Positions 1-13,035 of a DNA stretch of 64,000 bases are shown in pieces. The stretch is from Strobilurus pachycystidiatus (Eukaryota > Basidiomycota > Agaricomycetes > Agaricales > Physalacriaceae). The translations under genes and the position numbers were made by a program. The DNA lies in contig JAHLMK010000011.1 in assembly GCA_019915135.1 (NCBI GenBank), positions 1,302,001-1,366,000 on the forward strand, read 5' to 3'. The first letter of the stretch is position 1. Each line of letters opens with the position of its first letter. The notes under the pieces were generated by a model. The model was given only the letters and a program-made list of their open reading frames with translations, was not told the DNA's origin and ran no database searches.

Positions 1-1935
1 ACGATACGCAGTGCGCGCCACATTGAAAGCCTTATAGGACAATTACTCTTCCATTTAAGACAAACAGGTACTTTATACTCATCTCCATAGACGAATAGGC
101 ACACAACAAAGAAATGACAAAACGGGATGACGGGCAGATTTCGGGGGACGCGTGGGACGGAGGCGAGTGGGAGCTAGGACACGCCAAGGAAAACTCCGAG
201 CGTCGACAACCTTGAATAAAGATCTCCAGACTGGTAGCCTCCTCACCCTAAAATCCTCAATTTGAGCAGTCACAAAGAGACAAGAACGAGGCCATCATCT
301 TGCATGAGAGAGGAGCGTGTCGGTGATCGCTCGGCATATCAAGCTGAAGCTCGATCCTGAAGGCCACGCGGCCAGGACTATCGGCAAGGGCAAAGGCCAA
401 ACTTGCGTACTATCACGGCGCATATATGAATCTGACATACGTACAGGACGAATGTCCCAAAACGCCGGATGCCATAATACAGGTGACGACGGTGTACACA
501 GCTGGACTCCCAGCCAACGCCACACCGAGAGAAGACAGGTAAGCGACTTATTGTGAGAATCCCTATTCGGATAACAATCGCACTGCTTCGAGACAACCTG
601 AACGACTGCCCGGAAGAGCACGGCGTAGGAGATGCGACGAGAGAACAACAAAAGCGCAAGATTACAATCTTGACCCATCTGTGTCAGTCTTAAGCGCTGA
701 GAGAAGATATTCGCGTCGCGTACGGCTTCGATGTCTTGACAAGCTGTGCCATGTGTGTGGAAGGCACAGCTGGATGTGAGACGCGCCCATATTGGCTAAG
801 AAGCACGGTATCGGACGCTATATGACTTGTATATGACGGACCGGGATATGTGGACAAAGATAAGTCTCCTATAGAAGGGTCACATTACGGAGTCGGGAGT
901 TGGAGGCGGGGATAAGGGCGACTTGACGCCACAAGTACGCCGCTCTGGTGACCTCGGTCAGGAAAGTCAAGTGGTAGCTCTGCTCCATTCTAGCCGAGTG
1001 TAATCTGGAAGACGAGCACTGATGATGGTGGGTGAGGCCCAGTGAAAACCCCAATGTGCCAAATCGAACCAGAGCGAAGCGATGTGCTATGACACGAGTG
1101 TGTCCGATTTGACAATCGATTTGGACTGGATAATAATTGAGAGCGAGTGAGAACGAACGAGATCGTACATATTTGATGTCCCTGCTACCTGACATAGGAC
1201 GTTCGTTCTGGTTCGTTCACGCATGCTGCAATACTACTGGCTGGTAGTTTCATTTTATTTATGGGTCCAGGGGCACAGGATAGGCTGAGAAAGAGGCAAT
1301 GTATTCATTCATCGTAGCTATTACACATACTACAATGTAGGCAACAATAATACTGGTAGCAAAGGGACATCATAGAACTAAGAAATGCGGCGGCGGCGAG
1401 TACGGCGGGGCTTGGTCGATCATAGTAGGCAAAAGGAGCAGAACACTAGGGCTGGTGGTTAGCGGAGGCGCAGTACACAGTGCATGGCACGTACGAGATG
1501 TCCGAGTCATTCCGCAATGCCATGGTGCTCTGTGTTGCAGTTTGTCGAGGCCGTGGGCGGTGCCGTGCATAAGCCTGAGAGCGTCGACGGCATTACATAT
1601 GGGCCGTCGACCATCGGTGGTGTTGAACATAACACTGCCGGCGGTGTCGCAGAGTACAAGTCAGCGATGTCATAGAAGCCAGTGTCGAGACGTACCCACA
1701 GTATGACTTCGGTAAAGAAGAAGGAGGGGGCAATGGGAAACAACATGCCACATTGTTGAAGGTGGTGGAAGATAGATGAGAAAGACAAAGAGACACTTGG
1801 CGGACTTATATGACCGTCTCACGGACCGTGGGATTGCAAAAACTCAACGAAGCAAAGCCAAGGTGAAGAGCTCCCGCTCCCGGCCCCATTGTAGCTGAAC
1901 AAGACAAGAAATTCTTGCTCGATACCATTCGATGT

Positions 1936-1975
1936 GGTTCGTTCGTTGCTCGTTCGTTCGCTCATTCGTTCGATG
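1936..1975. repeat. degenerate GTTC tetranucleotide repeat
   Basis: A run of imperfect GTTC units (gttcgttcgttgctcgttcg and following) fills about 40 bp. Shorter versions lie at 1201-1220 and 12572-12585, and the complementary form is near 25097-25112 inside an intron of the ATR-like gene. It looks like an ordinary microsatellite. No gene is associated with it. Confidence 0.7.
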
Positions 1976-3932
1976 ACATACGATTTTGATACATATGAAA
2001 CGTCAGGGTTTTGATGTGAGCTTTTGGCTCATTCTCGTTCGATCTGACATTGGACTCTTACGATGAGACCGGCTCACGTTCGATCTGGCACATGGGGGTT
2101 TTCACTGGGGGTGAGGTAGAAACGTTGATCGGTAGGCGATCAGTGGCGGAACAAAGAGCACAGTAAACACGCGCCTACTGCTGTCCTTGGTGGATTTGCG
2201 GTCACACCCATGTGTGCTTCCTCTTCTTCGTATCCTTCAGCCGATTCGCCGTCTGCCGCTTCCTGGCGAGTCCTCATGCTGATAAGAGTTTCTCCACTTC
2301 TTCCGGCATGACAGAGGGCGACAGCGGACTGCCCGTATGCTTTACATCACCCTCTTGAGTTGACTGAGGGGGATTCATTGACATACCAATCAGCTCCATG
2401 TTGGTCTCATGCGGTCGAACAACTCACGGTGTTTCAAAGCCGGGCCCATGGTCAAAACCACGACCCCATGGGCCTGGGAAGCCCACCTAAGAAGATGCGG
2501 TATTGGGGAATGGTGCGCTCCATTGCCGGGGTACTATGGTGCTGTTTGGAGAAGCGTGACTGAGATGGAGGATCTACGAGCAGAAATGGACCTTGAGCTC
2601 ACACGGCGAGAGACATAGAATGCCGTCTTCCGGTCGAAGACGGAAGAAACTTCACTGATCCTCATCGGGGGAGCAAGATACACATTTAGACGTTCAACAA
2701 TCTGTTTTGGTGGAATCACTCGTTGACACTCAATCAAGCTGAAAGAGTGCTCCGCTACTGGACATGATGTATCCTGGATGATTTCATGTAGTAGTGCTAG
2801 GCACTGACCGTGGGCCACAATGCATAAATTTCTGCACATCGTAGTCGACTCAAAGCTGCACGTCTGTATAGAAGAGCATCTAGTCTGATCACGGTCAGTC
2901 TGGACGCCATGGCCACAGGAATCTACGAACGGATACCTGCCACAGACCCATCATAGCCTGTAACTCAGCGCGGCCTCGAAGAGAGAATCAACATCGTTGT
3001 ATCGATTTAGGGGTGGGGGAAACATCACACTTTTCTATTAGTATGAGATAAAAGACAATTTGAAGGTCATTGACGGACGAGATTGTAAGATTAGACGCAC
3101 TGGCAGAGTCGGTGGACCATAGTGTACGGATCCGTATCCGCGATAACCGTGACATTTGACTAGTCCCGTCGTGCAAGAAATCGACACAGGAGGTTCTTCC
3201 CGCCAGACTGTGAGAATATCACGTATGCCCGTTGGCACTGGGAGGATTAGTAGGCGTTGCATGGCAGTGTTCGACTCCATGACATCGAGCGAGCTTGACC
3301 ACCGCGAGGCTCGAGCATCATTGACAATGATATCTATCCACTTGAAGACTCATATCGTCGTGCCTCACCGTTACTGCTACCCTGTTTCCACATGCACCGC
3401 ACCGCTCAAATGGCCTCAACTGATGATGACGGGATGTGGTCTTGATATAATGTTGAGGATGAAACCACTCACCGGAGTCATCCGCCTTATTGCCAACGGC
3501 CTTCCCCAGCTGACACCTCGAAATCTCGTGGTCACGTCTGCGAGGCAACGGATGGGTTCATGCCAGAGAAACATTTCCAAAGATATGAGTAGACAGATGT
3601 TCATTACCACAAAGTCGGTATATCGGTGGGAACGTATCATAATGAGCGGCTCGGGCTGATCCCCAAGTGCGGTCTCGTCATACTTCAGGTCGAGGGTGTC
3701 TTTTTTGAGTTCTGTCATTGTCAAGGTGAACCTGTTGGAGACTTGAGGAGCTGAAGCGATAGATATTGACTCCCATGAGCTGTATACCTATCGCGTTACC
3801 GTGAGTCTACTACGGGCGTACTTGGATCGACAAGCGAGCCCATGCCTTTCGGCGTGAGTCGGCGAATAGATCGATGTACCTTCAAGAAAGTGCGCCTAAA
3901 TGACTGATAAGGCAGGAAGTAAGAAAGACGTA

Positions 3933-3980
3933 CCGGAGCTGCGACATACGAAGGTCCCGGAGCTGCGACATACGAAGGTC
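3933..3980. repeat. perfect 24-bp tandem duplication
   Basis: Two identical 24-bp units lie head to tail (3933-3956 and 3957-3980), each beginning ccggagctgcgacatacgaa. Read on the minus strand, the duplication stays open and encodes the octapeptide PGPSYVAA twice, within an open stretch at about 3796-3999 that has no other support as a gene. A slipped-strand duplication is the simplest explanation. Confidence 0.8.
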
Positions 3981-5658
3981 CTATGAAAGCCTCCACCAAC
4001 AGTGGGAATCATAGTCTGAAAAGTGTTCACAGTCAGACAAGAACCGCCCGTCAACGCATCACCCGTCTTCAGATACTAAAGAACGGGGATACTGTCCGCT
4101 CCTTCATGCTCCCCTGGACCCGTCGCCATATTGTAGTTGAGGTTGCGGCTCGAGTATCCAGACAAAACATGACAATTTTCTTTGCGGAGTCGGAGTCGAG
4201 GTACGTATGCTGAGTGAGCTTGTTGGAGTTATGTAAATCCAGTCCTGGCACCAGGTTGTGTTTACTTTCCAGTGAGCCACCGGGCACTAGCGCATCGTTA
4301 TGATGCGCTTTTACAACACTGTTCTGAGCGTCATTTCGGGCATGACCCCGGAACCATGGCGCTGGCGCATCCAATGGGTACTGTCCGCTGCAGATATCCA
4401 ATACCCAACCGTCCGACTCCCCCGCTGTTTCTTGGGCTAGCCGCCGGCTCTTGAATATTACTGGTACTGCCAAACGCAGCCGACACGGCTTGAGAATAGA
4501 GTGTGGACTGCGGTAGTCATGACTCATATGAGGAGAGGACGCCTATACTTCCCCTCACTAAGTACCGAACCCACCGCTCCCATGCAGGGTTGTGGCGCTC
4601 TTTGAACGGTTGAGACTTGCGAAGACTATACTAATACTCGTTACCCCGAAAAGTAAGCGGAATTTGTTGGCAGTGGAGCGCGCCAAAAATTCCGGTTACT
4701 TTCTGTGGCACCGAGTATGTCTTGGCCAAGCTCATCTACTAGCAGATAGGCTGCCTAGGCAAAGGAGACGGGCTTCATGGAAGAGCCTGAGAACGCTCAT
4801 CGGCAGGCCCGGAAAAGCCCTACATAGCTCTCATTCGTAGATGCGAATCTTCAACATGATGTGCAATTATGCTTCCGTCTCCGTTGATGCGATGCGATTA
4901 TACGACGGCGCCTGAAGATCAAGGCTCGCCGAGGGTCCAAGGGAGTGATATCAGTGATGATCTCGGGCGACATTAGGCGACATCGTGCGTGCGGGGTGTG
5001 ACAACATGTCCAGTGTCACTATGTCAAAGCCTAGGTGTCGAACTTGAAGTTGAAGGGTCCTCGAGGAAGGTTGAAGTGTCCATGTCAAGCCCAACATTTA
5101 TTTTGACAAGTGTCAAGCACAGATCGCTGTGCGTCGAGATGCTTTCAGATCTAGGGATACACCAACGGCCGAGGACGCGATCAATGATGGTACTGGTGAT
5201 ATCAAGTCAAGGCGGGATGAAGTGGTCTGCTAGGATTTCGTATTCGTGTAGATCTTCGGTCGACTGAACGACACTTGACAGGGTTCCGTCTAGCGCAAAT
5301 CAGAGTCGCTAGACAGACGTGGCTGCAACTTTTGTGGCGTGCACAGTCATGTCTGAGGTCCTCCTTGCCATGCTCGCAATGAAAAGCTGTGAGCAATGTG
5401 GTCGCTCCTTATGTGACGTTACAGCGATGAAGCCAGACAACAGAATGATCCGCCAGTAAGTTGTGTTTTAATTGAGACCAAGCTGCATACTCAGAATGGC
5501 AAGGCTGACGCATGTACTTCTATTTTTACCAGACACACATCAAGTAGAGCTGTTCAGAGTAGTCAGTGGTGGATGATCCCCCAGGAAGGTGAGCTGAATT
5601 GTCGGCAGTGCAAGATTTGTGGCATGATGCAGCGCATAGTCAGTAGACGCTGCCAAGA

Positions 5659-6153
5659 TCATGGAGATCTATGTACAAGATGAGCGATGGTAAGCACGCT
5701 GCCGTCATTATTGATTCTGTCCCGACGAACCTGGACGGCTTGATGCGCCTGCCAGATCAGAGTACGCGCCCTTATGTCCGTCAGAGCTTTCGGGGTACTT
5801 AGACTAGACATATTTGGGTTATGGGTGGGTTCGGCAAAGCTCGGCGAGTCGGGAGGACCCCGTAACGACTTCACTGTGTCCCGATACGGACTGTGGAAAA
5901 AAGGGGGTGCGACTCTGAGGCCAGGAATCTGGACACGGTAAATGCCAGAGGGTGTATGAGGAAGAGCACGAAGTAGGGAAGTGAACTGTCCTAGACTAGA
6001 CGAGGTGTCTGAAGCAATGAAATTGAAAGCAGGGAGGCCGCGCGTGTGCAGCGAAGTACTTAGCTTGGCGGAAAGTGCGGCCATGGAAAGAGGTGTGGAT
6101 GTGGCCGTATCGGACAAGTCTAGAACCCATTCCGTAATACTTATATCTTCCAA
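5659..6153 (-). CDS. possible exon of an unidentified gene
   Basis: This is the longest clean open frame of the left 9 kb (about 164 codons). It lacks a convincing ATG but is preceded on the minus strand by a good acceptor-like polypyrimidine stretch (ctctctttctgcag, about 6177-6190). The product would be rich in Ser, Thr and Pro, with no membrane segment, no cysteine pattern and no motif I recognise. It could be an internal or last exon of a small gene or a chance ORF. No neighbouring exon could be joined with confidence. Confidence 0.2.
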   Translation of the reverse strand: MEDISITEWVLDLSDTATSTPLSMAALSAKLSTSLHTRGLPAFNFIASDTSSSLGQFTSLLRALPHTPSGIYRVQIPGLRVAPPFFHSPYRDTVKSLRGPPDSPSFAEPTHNPNMSSLSTPKALTDIRARTLIWQAHQAVQVRRDRINNDGSVLTIAHLVHRSP

Positions 6154-6326
6154 TCACAGAGCGCCTGGAATTCTAGTCTGCAGAAAGAGAGAGACGTGAG
6201 GAACTTCATGCTGGTCGACGAGAGTCAGTGAGTGAGGGTGTCGGAGGCATCAGATCAGCCAAGTCGACTGATCCGTTGACGATCAAGAAAGAGAGAGAGT
6301 TGGATCACGTTCCCGACGTCAACGCG

Positions 6327-6360
6327 GTGTACGCGACGTGACGCGTGAGATCGCGTACAC
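6327..6360. repeat. short inverted repeat
   Basis: Ten-base perfect arms (gtgtacgcga at 6327-6336, tcgcgtacac at 6351-6360) are separated by 14 bases in a CG-rich stretch. It could form a hairpin or be a binding palindrome. No gene lies close enough to assign a role. Confidence 0.5.
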
Positions 6361-9300
6361 TCTACTCGTGCTTGGAACCGGGTCGGGTCTCGACGCCACA
6401 GCATTCAATCGCTCTCAATTGACCAACCACCGCGCCAGCGATGATGATCTTGTTCCGTGCGGCCCTCGGTAAGTGACTGGCTAGGACTGGCTTTTCAGAG
6501 CAACGGTTACCCGATTTACTCAAGTACTTTGCCTCACGATGCGTCTCTGCTCAACAGTGGCCGGTCTTAGTTTCTCCGGTTGCGTTTGCAATTTCAACTC
6601 AAGTGGCTCGTGCAACCCAAGTGACTCCATTTACAGCTGAATCCTTGAGATCGAACAGGGTACGAATGAGCACGAGTACCATTTCCATAGACAGTCTAGT
6701 AAAAATTCAGGGATGCCTAGGCGCGTATGTCATCCTGCCCTTTTTGTGTTTCGTAGACCGCCGGGATGAAACTACCCTGTCGCCGCAGAAGTCACAGCGT
6801 CCGCTAGGTCTCCCAGATCCCCGCACCCACACCTCATGATGAAAGCAAAGACTGAATAAAATAAGTCATTCTCGGATGTTCTCATCGGAGCAATGGTCTT
6901 GGGGAAAGCTCTTGAGATATTCGCGGGCAGACGTGACGTCACCAACTCTCGGGGTCACGGTAAGGTACGTTAACGTTAACATGGAATTCAGAATATTCCT
7001 GTAACGTGGCGCTTCGGGGTGTACTGTCTCGATATGTGCATCTCAACCCAGGAGAGGTGACCACTGGTGACCATAGCTAAGATTCTATGCATACCGGGAT
7101 GAACTCAAATCGAGGCCGCGACCTAAAGCTCTCCTAGTTCCGATGCACGCCTAGACTTCACCGCAACTGGACCATTATCGGCACGGATAGCGTTAAGCGA
7201 GACAGCCGTGTATTGGAGCAAACGAAATACTGCATCTGGACCACTTATGTTTGTACAACAGGTTATGTGGACCGGTCAATTCCAGAAGATGTGCCAATGA
7301 GCTCGGAGAATGTGGGGATATGTTACGATATTGGCGTACATAACCTTTCGGATGAGGGAAGCCCTGGGAAGCCGGTTCGCAAATTTATTGCCAACTCCCC
7401 TGTAGATACAGAGACCATTATTAGCATGAGTCAACTTGGGTTTACAGGCACCGTGGAACATACCAGACGCTCGCGCATCCAGGCATACTGCCGCGCATAC
7501 TTCTCGCCTATGTGTCCTAAAAATCGTGGGTACATTGGACCAATTGAGAAAATTTGACGCGGTCGTCCAAAAGGACCCGTCGCTATTGAGTATGTCGAGG
7601 TCCAAATATCGAGCTCAATTATTCTGTATAGATCGTCAGAATGACCCAAACGAAAACACATTACCTCTCGTTACTTTCCTCGAGTCATCTCGCCCTGGTC
7701 GGAAATATTGCAATAACGTGGTACTCGGACAAACGCGCAAGAAGGTCCACAGTGAGCGATCGACGATCTGAGCGATGCCTTAGCAGGCTCGCAAATGGCA
7801 AGGCTTGACCGGAACGCCCTTTAAGGCAGAAAGCGATCTGGGAGTCGTTCTTACTCAATTGGCTCAAGTAGAATGGAAATAGGCAGAACCAGTGTTCTCG
7901 GTTAGTGTTGCTAGTGTACCCTTCCCGCTCATGTGAGCATGCTGAGTATCAATCGAGAGCCGTAAGTTGTTAATCGCCACCTACAGGACCGACTCGCAAA
8001 GCCTCAATCTTAGGACGGACTCAAAAAGTACCTGTCCATTCCATTCATTCCGAGAATACCGTCAGCAGAAACACAACGGGAATACGTACAGCACTGTGGC
8101 TATGCCCACCAGTCTCCGGAGTAATTCCAGCAGTGAATTGGTGCCGTAAAGCCTGGATATGTGGTGGCACCCAAATCTCTGACAGAGATCAATATGGATG
8201 TATCGAATCGGTGACAGATGATGCCGGCCGGTGAGACATTGAATAGAGCGTTGGCACAGAGGGAGAACCATGGACTCTGTACACGTCGAGCGGCCACAGA
8301 ACTGCCTTCGATGGAACTTGCCCTCGTAATTTAGGTTACCTCCGAACGTCACGGTGGAAGTCTCACAGGGCACACGCACGGAGCAGCGGTTTGGCGCCTT
8401 AGGTGATACCGCGTCCAAAGGACTGAAACCTTTACTTTTTGGCGTTAGTCGACGTTGGAAAGAGGTGGACGAAATACTTGCCTGTTTTAGCAATCCAGTT
8501 CCGATTGATAGAATGATAGGCATGATCCGGTGAAGCTAATTGGTGGGGAGCCTAAGCGATTTTGAACAATCAGTCTCCAGAGCCTTCGGTTGGAGATTAA
8601 CTCTGGATTAAGGGTGTAGTTAATAAGGCTCAGGGAAGTAAGACCACAACGAACAGTCAGAGCGTAATCAGTTCAAGCCCCTTCACCTGAGGTTTGGATA
8701 GTCCGCGCCCAATACTGTGGAGAATGGCCGAGGAGGCGGGCACGTGCGCCACGATACACGGAACAGGTCCTACAATCATAAGGTTACACCGCATGCTTGT
8801 CGACTCACAGCAGCTCATTAGCAATATGGAATCGCAAAGGTCCGTACTCCACCAGCCGCCTAGAGTGGCGTCGGCGGATCCAGTATTTTGAGGACGTGAC
8901 GTCGTGCAATTTTTAGACTGTACGTTAGGCAAGCGAAAAGGACAACGACAGACACTCGAGGTCCAGCTAGGACCGCCTAGAAGACTAGTAAGTAGCGACG
9001 GCAACTATATGGCCGACGGGTGGCAATTTCCGAGCCTTCAACCGTACCAAGGCACATACGGAGAAGCAGCTGTTGGAAATGAAGGGTCTTTACTAAGTGT
9101 AGTACTCCTCACTGGAGCTAAACCACCGAAAATTCACGCGTCGTACAATTCTTCCACCCGGTGTCTGAGCGACATCACCTGGGAACTTTGTTTGAAGATG
9201 CGACGTAGGCATCACGGTCCTGACAGTGATGACGCCTTTGACTTCACTGGAGAGCTGAGTTAACCAACACGTTCACAACTCGAAACACAGAAGACGAAAC

Positions 9301-9714
9301 GGAGATAGTATGAGGATGAATGGGACCTGCAAGTTGCTTGAGATCTGAATACAGTTCAAGTGTAGATGATCTAGAGATCAAATGTCCAGCGACATGTAAG
9401 AGGGGAAGTAGAAAGACTTTATCTCGTCAAACATAGATAATCTGACAACAGTCTGTTGGATCATGCGGAATGGGGTCCAAAGAACGAGATATGGGCGGAG
9501 AGCGCAATATTCCACGTCATCGAGCGGAATTACTCTAGAAGACACGATCGCATGACTGAGAATTCAATCGAATCGACAATCATGAGAACGTGAGGACTCA
9601 CAGGAAACACATAGAGAACAGTCTGCGATAATAACGATGATGCCGTAGGTCCCTATTGATATCACCACCCTCGGATTCGGAGACCTGAACCATTGGAGGA
9701 CACGCGGGAAGGAA
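6361..9714. other. gene-poor region, no supported gene
   Basis: Only short ORFs on both strands. Around 8,430-8,530 on the minus strand a short ATG frame containing SIGTG is followed by a GC-type donor (gcaagt), a ctaac branch-like site and an acceptor, so one or more small spliced genes or a relic may lie here. No complete model could be built. Confidence 0.5.
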
Positions 9715-10827
9715 TCATTGGCCGGTCAGTTCATTTGAACGACGGGTGTACGCAGGTGGGGAACCCTTGGGAGTGCCGTTGAGGTTGTCTCGATGCCGCT
9801 GTGGATCGGTGAAGAGACCACGAACGTCGGGGGTAACGCAATCTGGTAAGGGATCGTTACCCCGCTCGTCTGGGCTCTTCGGCAAAAGCCTGTACACGAG
9901 GGACAGACCCCTGGCGGCCACTCTGCTGGCCAGCCATTGCGCGAATGTCATGCCTGGTATCAGTCCAATTAGGTCCTTGACATCCCAGTAATCGCGGTGG
10001 TGTGTGATACGGCCCTGTTCGTTGAACGAGAGTCGTGTGATAATGTTGAGCTGGAAGTGGAGCGGCGACGTGAAGGTTAATGGAGTCCCGGGGACATGAA
10101 TGGAAGGACTGCCGGGATGATAATTGGGCGACGCCATGCTCTCATTACGGTGACAGTGCTCTTGGTGGTGCGGCGGTCTCTGTGAATTATTGGGGAAAAG
10201 ATAGGCGGCGCTAGGGTTGCCATCGATATGAATCTCGGGAAGGACGAGGAAATTGAGGGTGTGTTCTACTATAGCCTGTTTCTGGCCGTCTATCGCCGGG
10301 TGTCAGATGCTTCCGTGGGGCGGCTAGAATGGAATGGGAACACACCGAAACTCTCGTGTTCACTTATTGCCCCGACGTCGTTCCATGCTCGCAGCACTTG
10401 GAAGAGCGGATCCATTACGAAATCTGGTGGTTGCAGATGCAGAAGCCTACAAAGAGCAGCGAGCGGCCTTGGCATGTCTAACCCGTGCATTTCCCTTCTG
10501 AACTTGAAGATGTTGTGGACAACGATTCGTGTCGAGGCAGACACCAGTGGGTTTTGGTACCTAGATGGATGGCTGTGTGATAAGTCTTGCGTGGTCATGA
10601 CGGGAACGTACGCTATAGAGTGCCCTTTCAGTCAAGACCAAATAAAAGGATGAGTGAAACTCACTGGCACCAGGCTCGTAATAACGATCCAAAACATCGG
10701 AGGACAGATTCCCCTCTCCGTATATCGTGTAGCAGACGTTGCGCGCCGTGTCATGGATGGAAACAATATGCACAGCGAGTCCATCTCTCGCCGGAGCAAG
10801 CCCCTCATGGGGGGAGGCGCTAATCAT
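9715..10827 (-). CDS. NTF2/SnoaL-like fungal protein
   Basis: Three exons join in frame: 10827-10665, 10585-10346 and 10289-9715, giving about 325 aa. Both introns are GT-AG (79 and 56 nt). The ATG at 10827 is the first in frame after stops. The N-terminal part runs through ...DRYYEPGA and ...YQNPLVSASTR. The middle has the EHESFDG...VEHTLNF strand pattern, and the C-terminal third carries LSFNEQGRITHHRDYWDVKD, typical of the alpha+beta barrel of SnoaL/NTF2-like proteins in basidiomycetes. Those folds bind small ligands or act as cyclases or isomerases; the substrate of this fungal group is not known to me. The gene stands alone in a gene-poor stretch with no operon-like partner. The assembly is convincing because three separate frames line up with one family pattern. 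The function is inferred only at fold level. Confidence 0.75.
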
Positions 10828-13035
10828 GCTCGTGGCAGATGGTAGTAGTCGACGAGGAGATATTGATATCCGAGTCACTGCAGCGGTCAAGTATAAGTAG
10901 ACACTACTGGAGTCCAGTGTTCACTGCGCGGCTACACATGTAAGCGACGGGTTATCGGACGACTGCGGGCTCGGCTCGGCGGAGGACGAGTGGTGATCTC
11001 TTCTGATGCACTAGCAGCCGCAAACCAAATCGTCACAGAGAATGCTGAAGAATGATTATGAGCTGATGAAGACATGTCAATAAACGCCGCTCACCTGTTT
11101 CAGCGCCAAATCCATAGAGGATGATTCGGAATGCAGTACCACTGCACTGTGAACTGTGAGCCACTTTTCATTGTGTCTCGCGTCGTGGCCAGCTCGCAAA
11201 ATCAGGTATTGAGCCTGTGAGACAAGGGTAATGAATATACGGCTGCATGACACGCGTAGTGAGGCGATGGCATGAAGATGGAATCACAGATAATTGAGGA
11301 GCGGTTTACGATTGAGCTCGGTGGACGTTGGGTGGACGTAAGTAAAAGGCAGAGAGGACTCGGCCCTATCCGGCAATCACAATCTTCACAGTCCGCTCGC
11401 CGGAACACGAAATTTGAGGCAAACCTGCCGCCAATCATTCACTTTGATCTCGACTCGACTTCAACTACTTCAACTAGTCGCTGTAAATCATCTTGATGGA
11501 CCACTCACTCTCTTTTGATGCTCTGAGCGACGTCAAAACTCTCTTGACCTGAATCACCGCACCCCATCGGAGACGCTCGCCTGCTGGCCGAGACCCAGAG
11601 TTACTCTTGAAACCATTTTCTAGCCAGGCGTTCTCCAGTAGGTCGCGACCTAGTAGGTGACCTCGATTCAAGTCCCCATTACACTCTTATCTCGATGATC
11701 AATTCTCCCTTTCGAACACCTGCGCGCCATTGACAACGGCCTACGCTAGCGCTATCCGATTGGACTAGATTTTGTCTCTACAAGTGTCAGCTCCACTCGC
11801 CATACATACATTTCTCCGGAATTTCAGGTCACCGCCAACTCCATGCGTTTGTTGTTGTGTTCATGTAGACAATGGATGATATTGGAGCAACGGGACCGTA
11901 CTGGTTCTTGACCGAGGTTTCAAGATCTCTAGGGCACGCTCGGGCTTCGCCTCGGGAGTAACCCATCGATGAGTGACGGTTGTTCCTCATCGTCAAGGTT
12001 TCTCTCTTTCAAGTTTCGTCTCCAACGTCCTACGACTTGACGGGCACCGCCTGTACGTCGACTCGGACGTTACAGGTGTGCCCGAATGACGTGAGGTCGA
12101 CAACGAAGCTACGCATGTCCTCCCTTATCTTGACTTCGACTGCTTCTCTACTAGCACTAACCCGGCACTCAAACTCCGAGACGACCTGACGTCCCAAGCA
12201 TACAAGTGCGCTGGACCATGTGCACCCTGATCCACGCTACGCTATATGTCCCACCCTGGGATCGTTGTTGCTTTGACGTTCAAAGTTGATGGACTGTCCT
12301 CTTCGCGCAATCACCGACACCTTACCCTCTCAACCCTTGTTGCTTTCTGTGTGCATTCGGCGCCGAATCGACGGGGCAAATCGGTGGTCCACGCGCACTT
12401 TATATTGAAGGATGTGATGGGATTTTCAGGTGCAAGCAGGGCGTAAGGTTTGGCTTTGCGATTGGCTGATGATCGTCCGATACTCAATTATAATGTCGCA
12501 TAAGTAGGTGCCTTTCAAGTCTGTATACGTGGCGTCAGTTACATAAGTAGCAAGACACCAAGTCACCCCCCTGTTCGTTCGTTCAAACTTCAAGTCCGAC
12601 TCCCTGTGTGTACTACGGCAAGTTACGAGTTTCGACGCGCTCTAGGAACTTTCCATCCGTACTACATTCCCAAGCACACAAATGGTTCCATGTACACTTG
12701 TCGTTGTATGATGAGTTTCCCCAAAAAGCTTTCTATTCATGAGAATGTTTCAAAGAAATGTTTCCTAAGAGGCCACTTCCTTTGCTAGTCGTTCTGATGT
12801 TTTGGTTACCTCCTGTTCCTTTCCCTTCAATCTCCACCCTGTCGTCAGTGTAAGCCTATTGATAACATGCTGGCCTGTTGGGACTTCTGTGTACAGGGGT
12901 TCATCCATCTTTTCGGCAGTGGGCGAAGAGGACTTGTCACTTTAAGCGCGGAGAGCACATTCATGATCGGAAGTCGGACCGAATCGGCCGCATCGTTTGC
13001 CGTCAGCTAAAAAAAACCTGTCGTTCCCCTTCACG
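10828..13035. other. intergenic, no supported gene
   Basis: About 2.2 kb upstream of NOP14 with short ORFs only. A pyrimidine-rich stretch before 13036 may belong to the NOP14 promoter or 5' leader. A GTTC microsatellite lies at 12572-12585. Nothing else could be identified. Confidence 0.55.

Larger units (their letters stand above)
1..5640. other. gene-poor region, no supported gene
   Basis: Both strands carry only short overlapping ORFs without recognisable domains, most under 110 codons. Reverse transcriptase, integrase and transposase signatures were looked for and not seen. Splice-like motifs (gtaagt, ctaac, tag/cag) occur here and there, so decayed or small multi-exon genes cannot be excluded. 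Simple GTTC-rich stretches and one 24-bp tandem duplication are listed separately. The lack of coding signal contrasts sharply with the dense block that starts at 13 kb. Confidence 0.6.

Noticed and set aside
3156..3659. Long plus-strand ORF of 167 codons.
   Set aside because: Overlaps equally long minus-strand ORFs, has no motif or codon pattern of a gene, and sits in a region full of similar chance ORFs.
8062..8523. 153-codon minus-strand ORF taken as one exon.
   Set aside because: It crosses intron-like signals (GC donor, branch site, acceptor) and has no family resemblance as a continuous protein.
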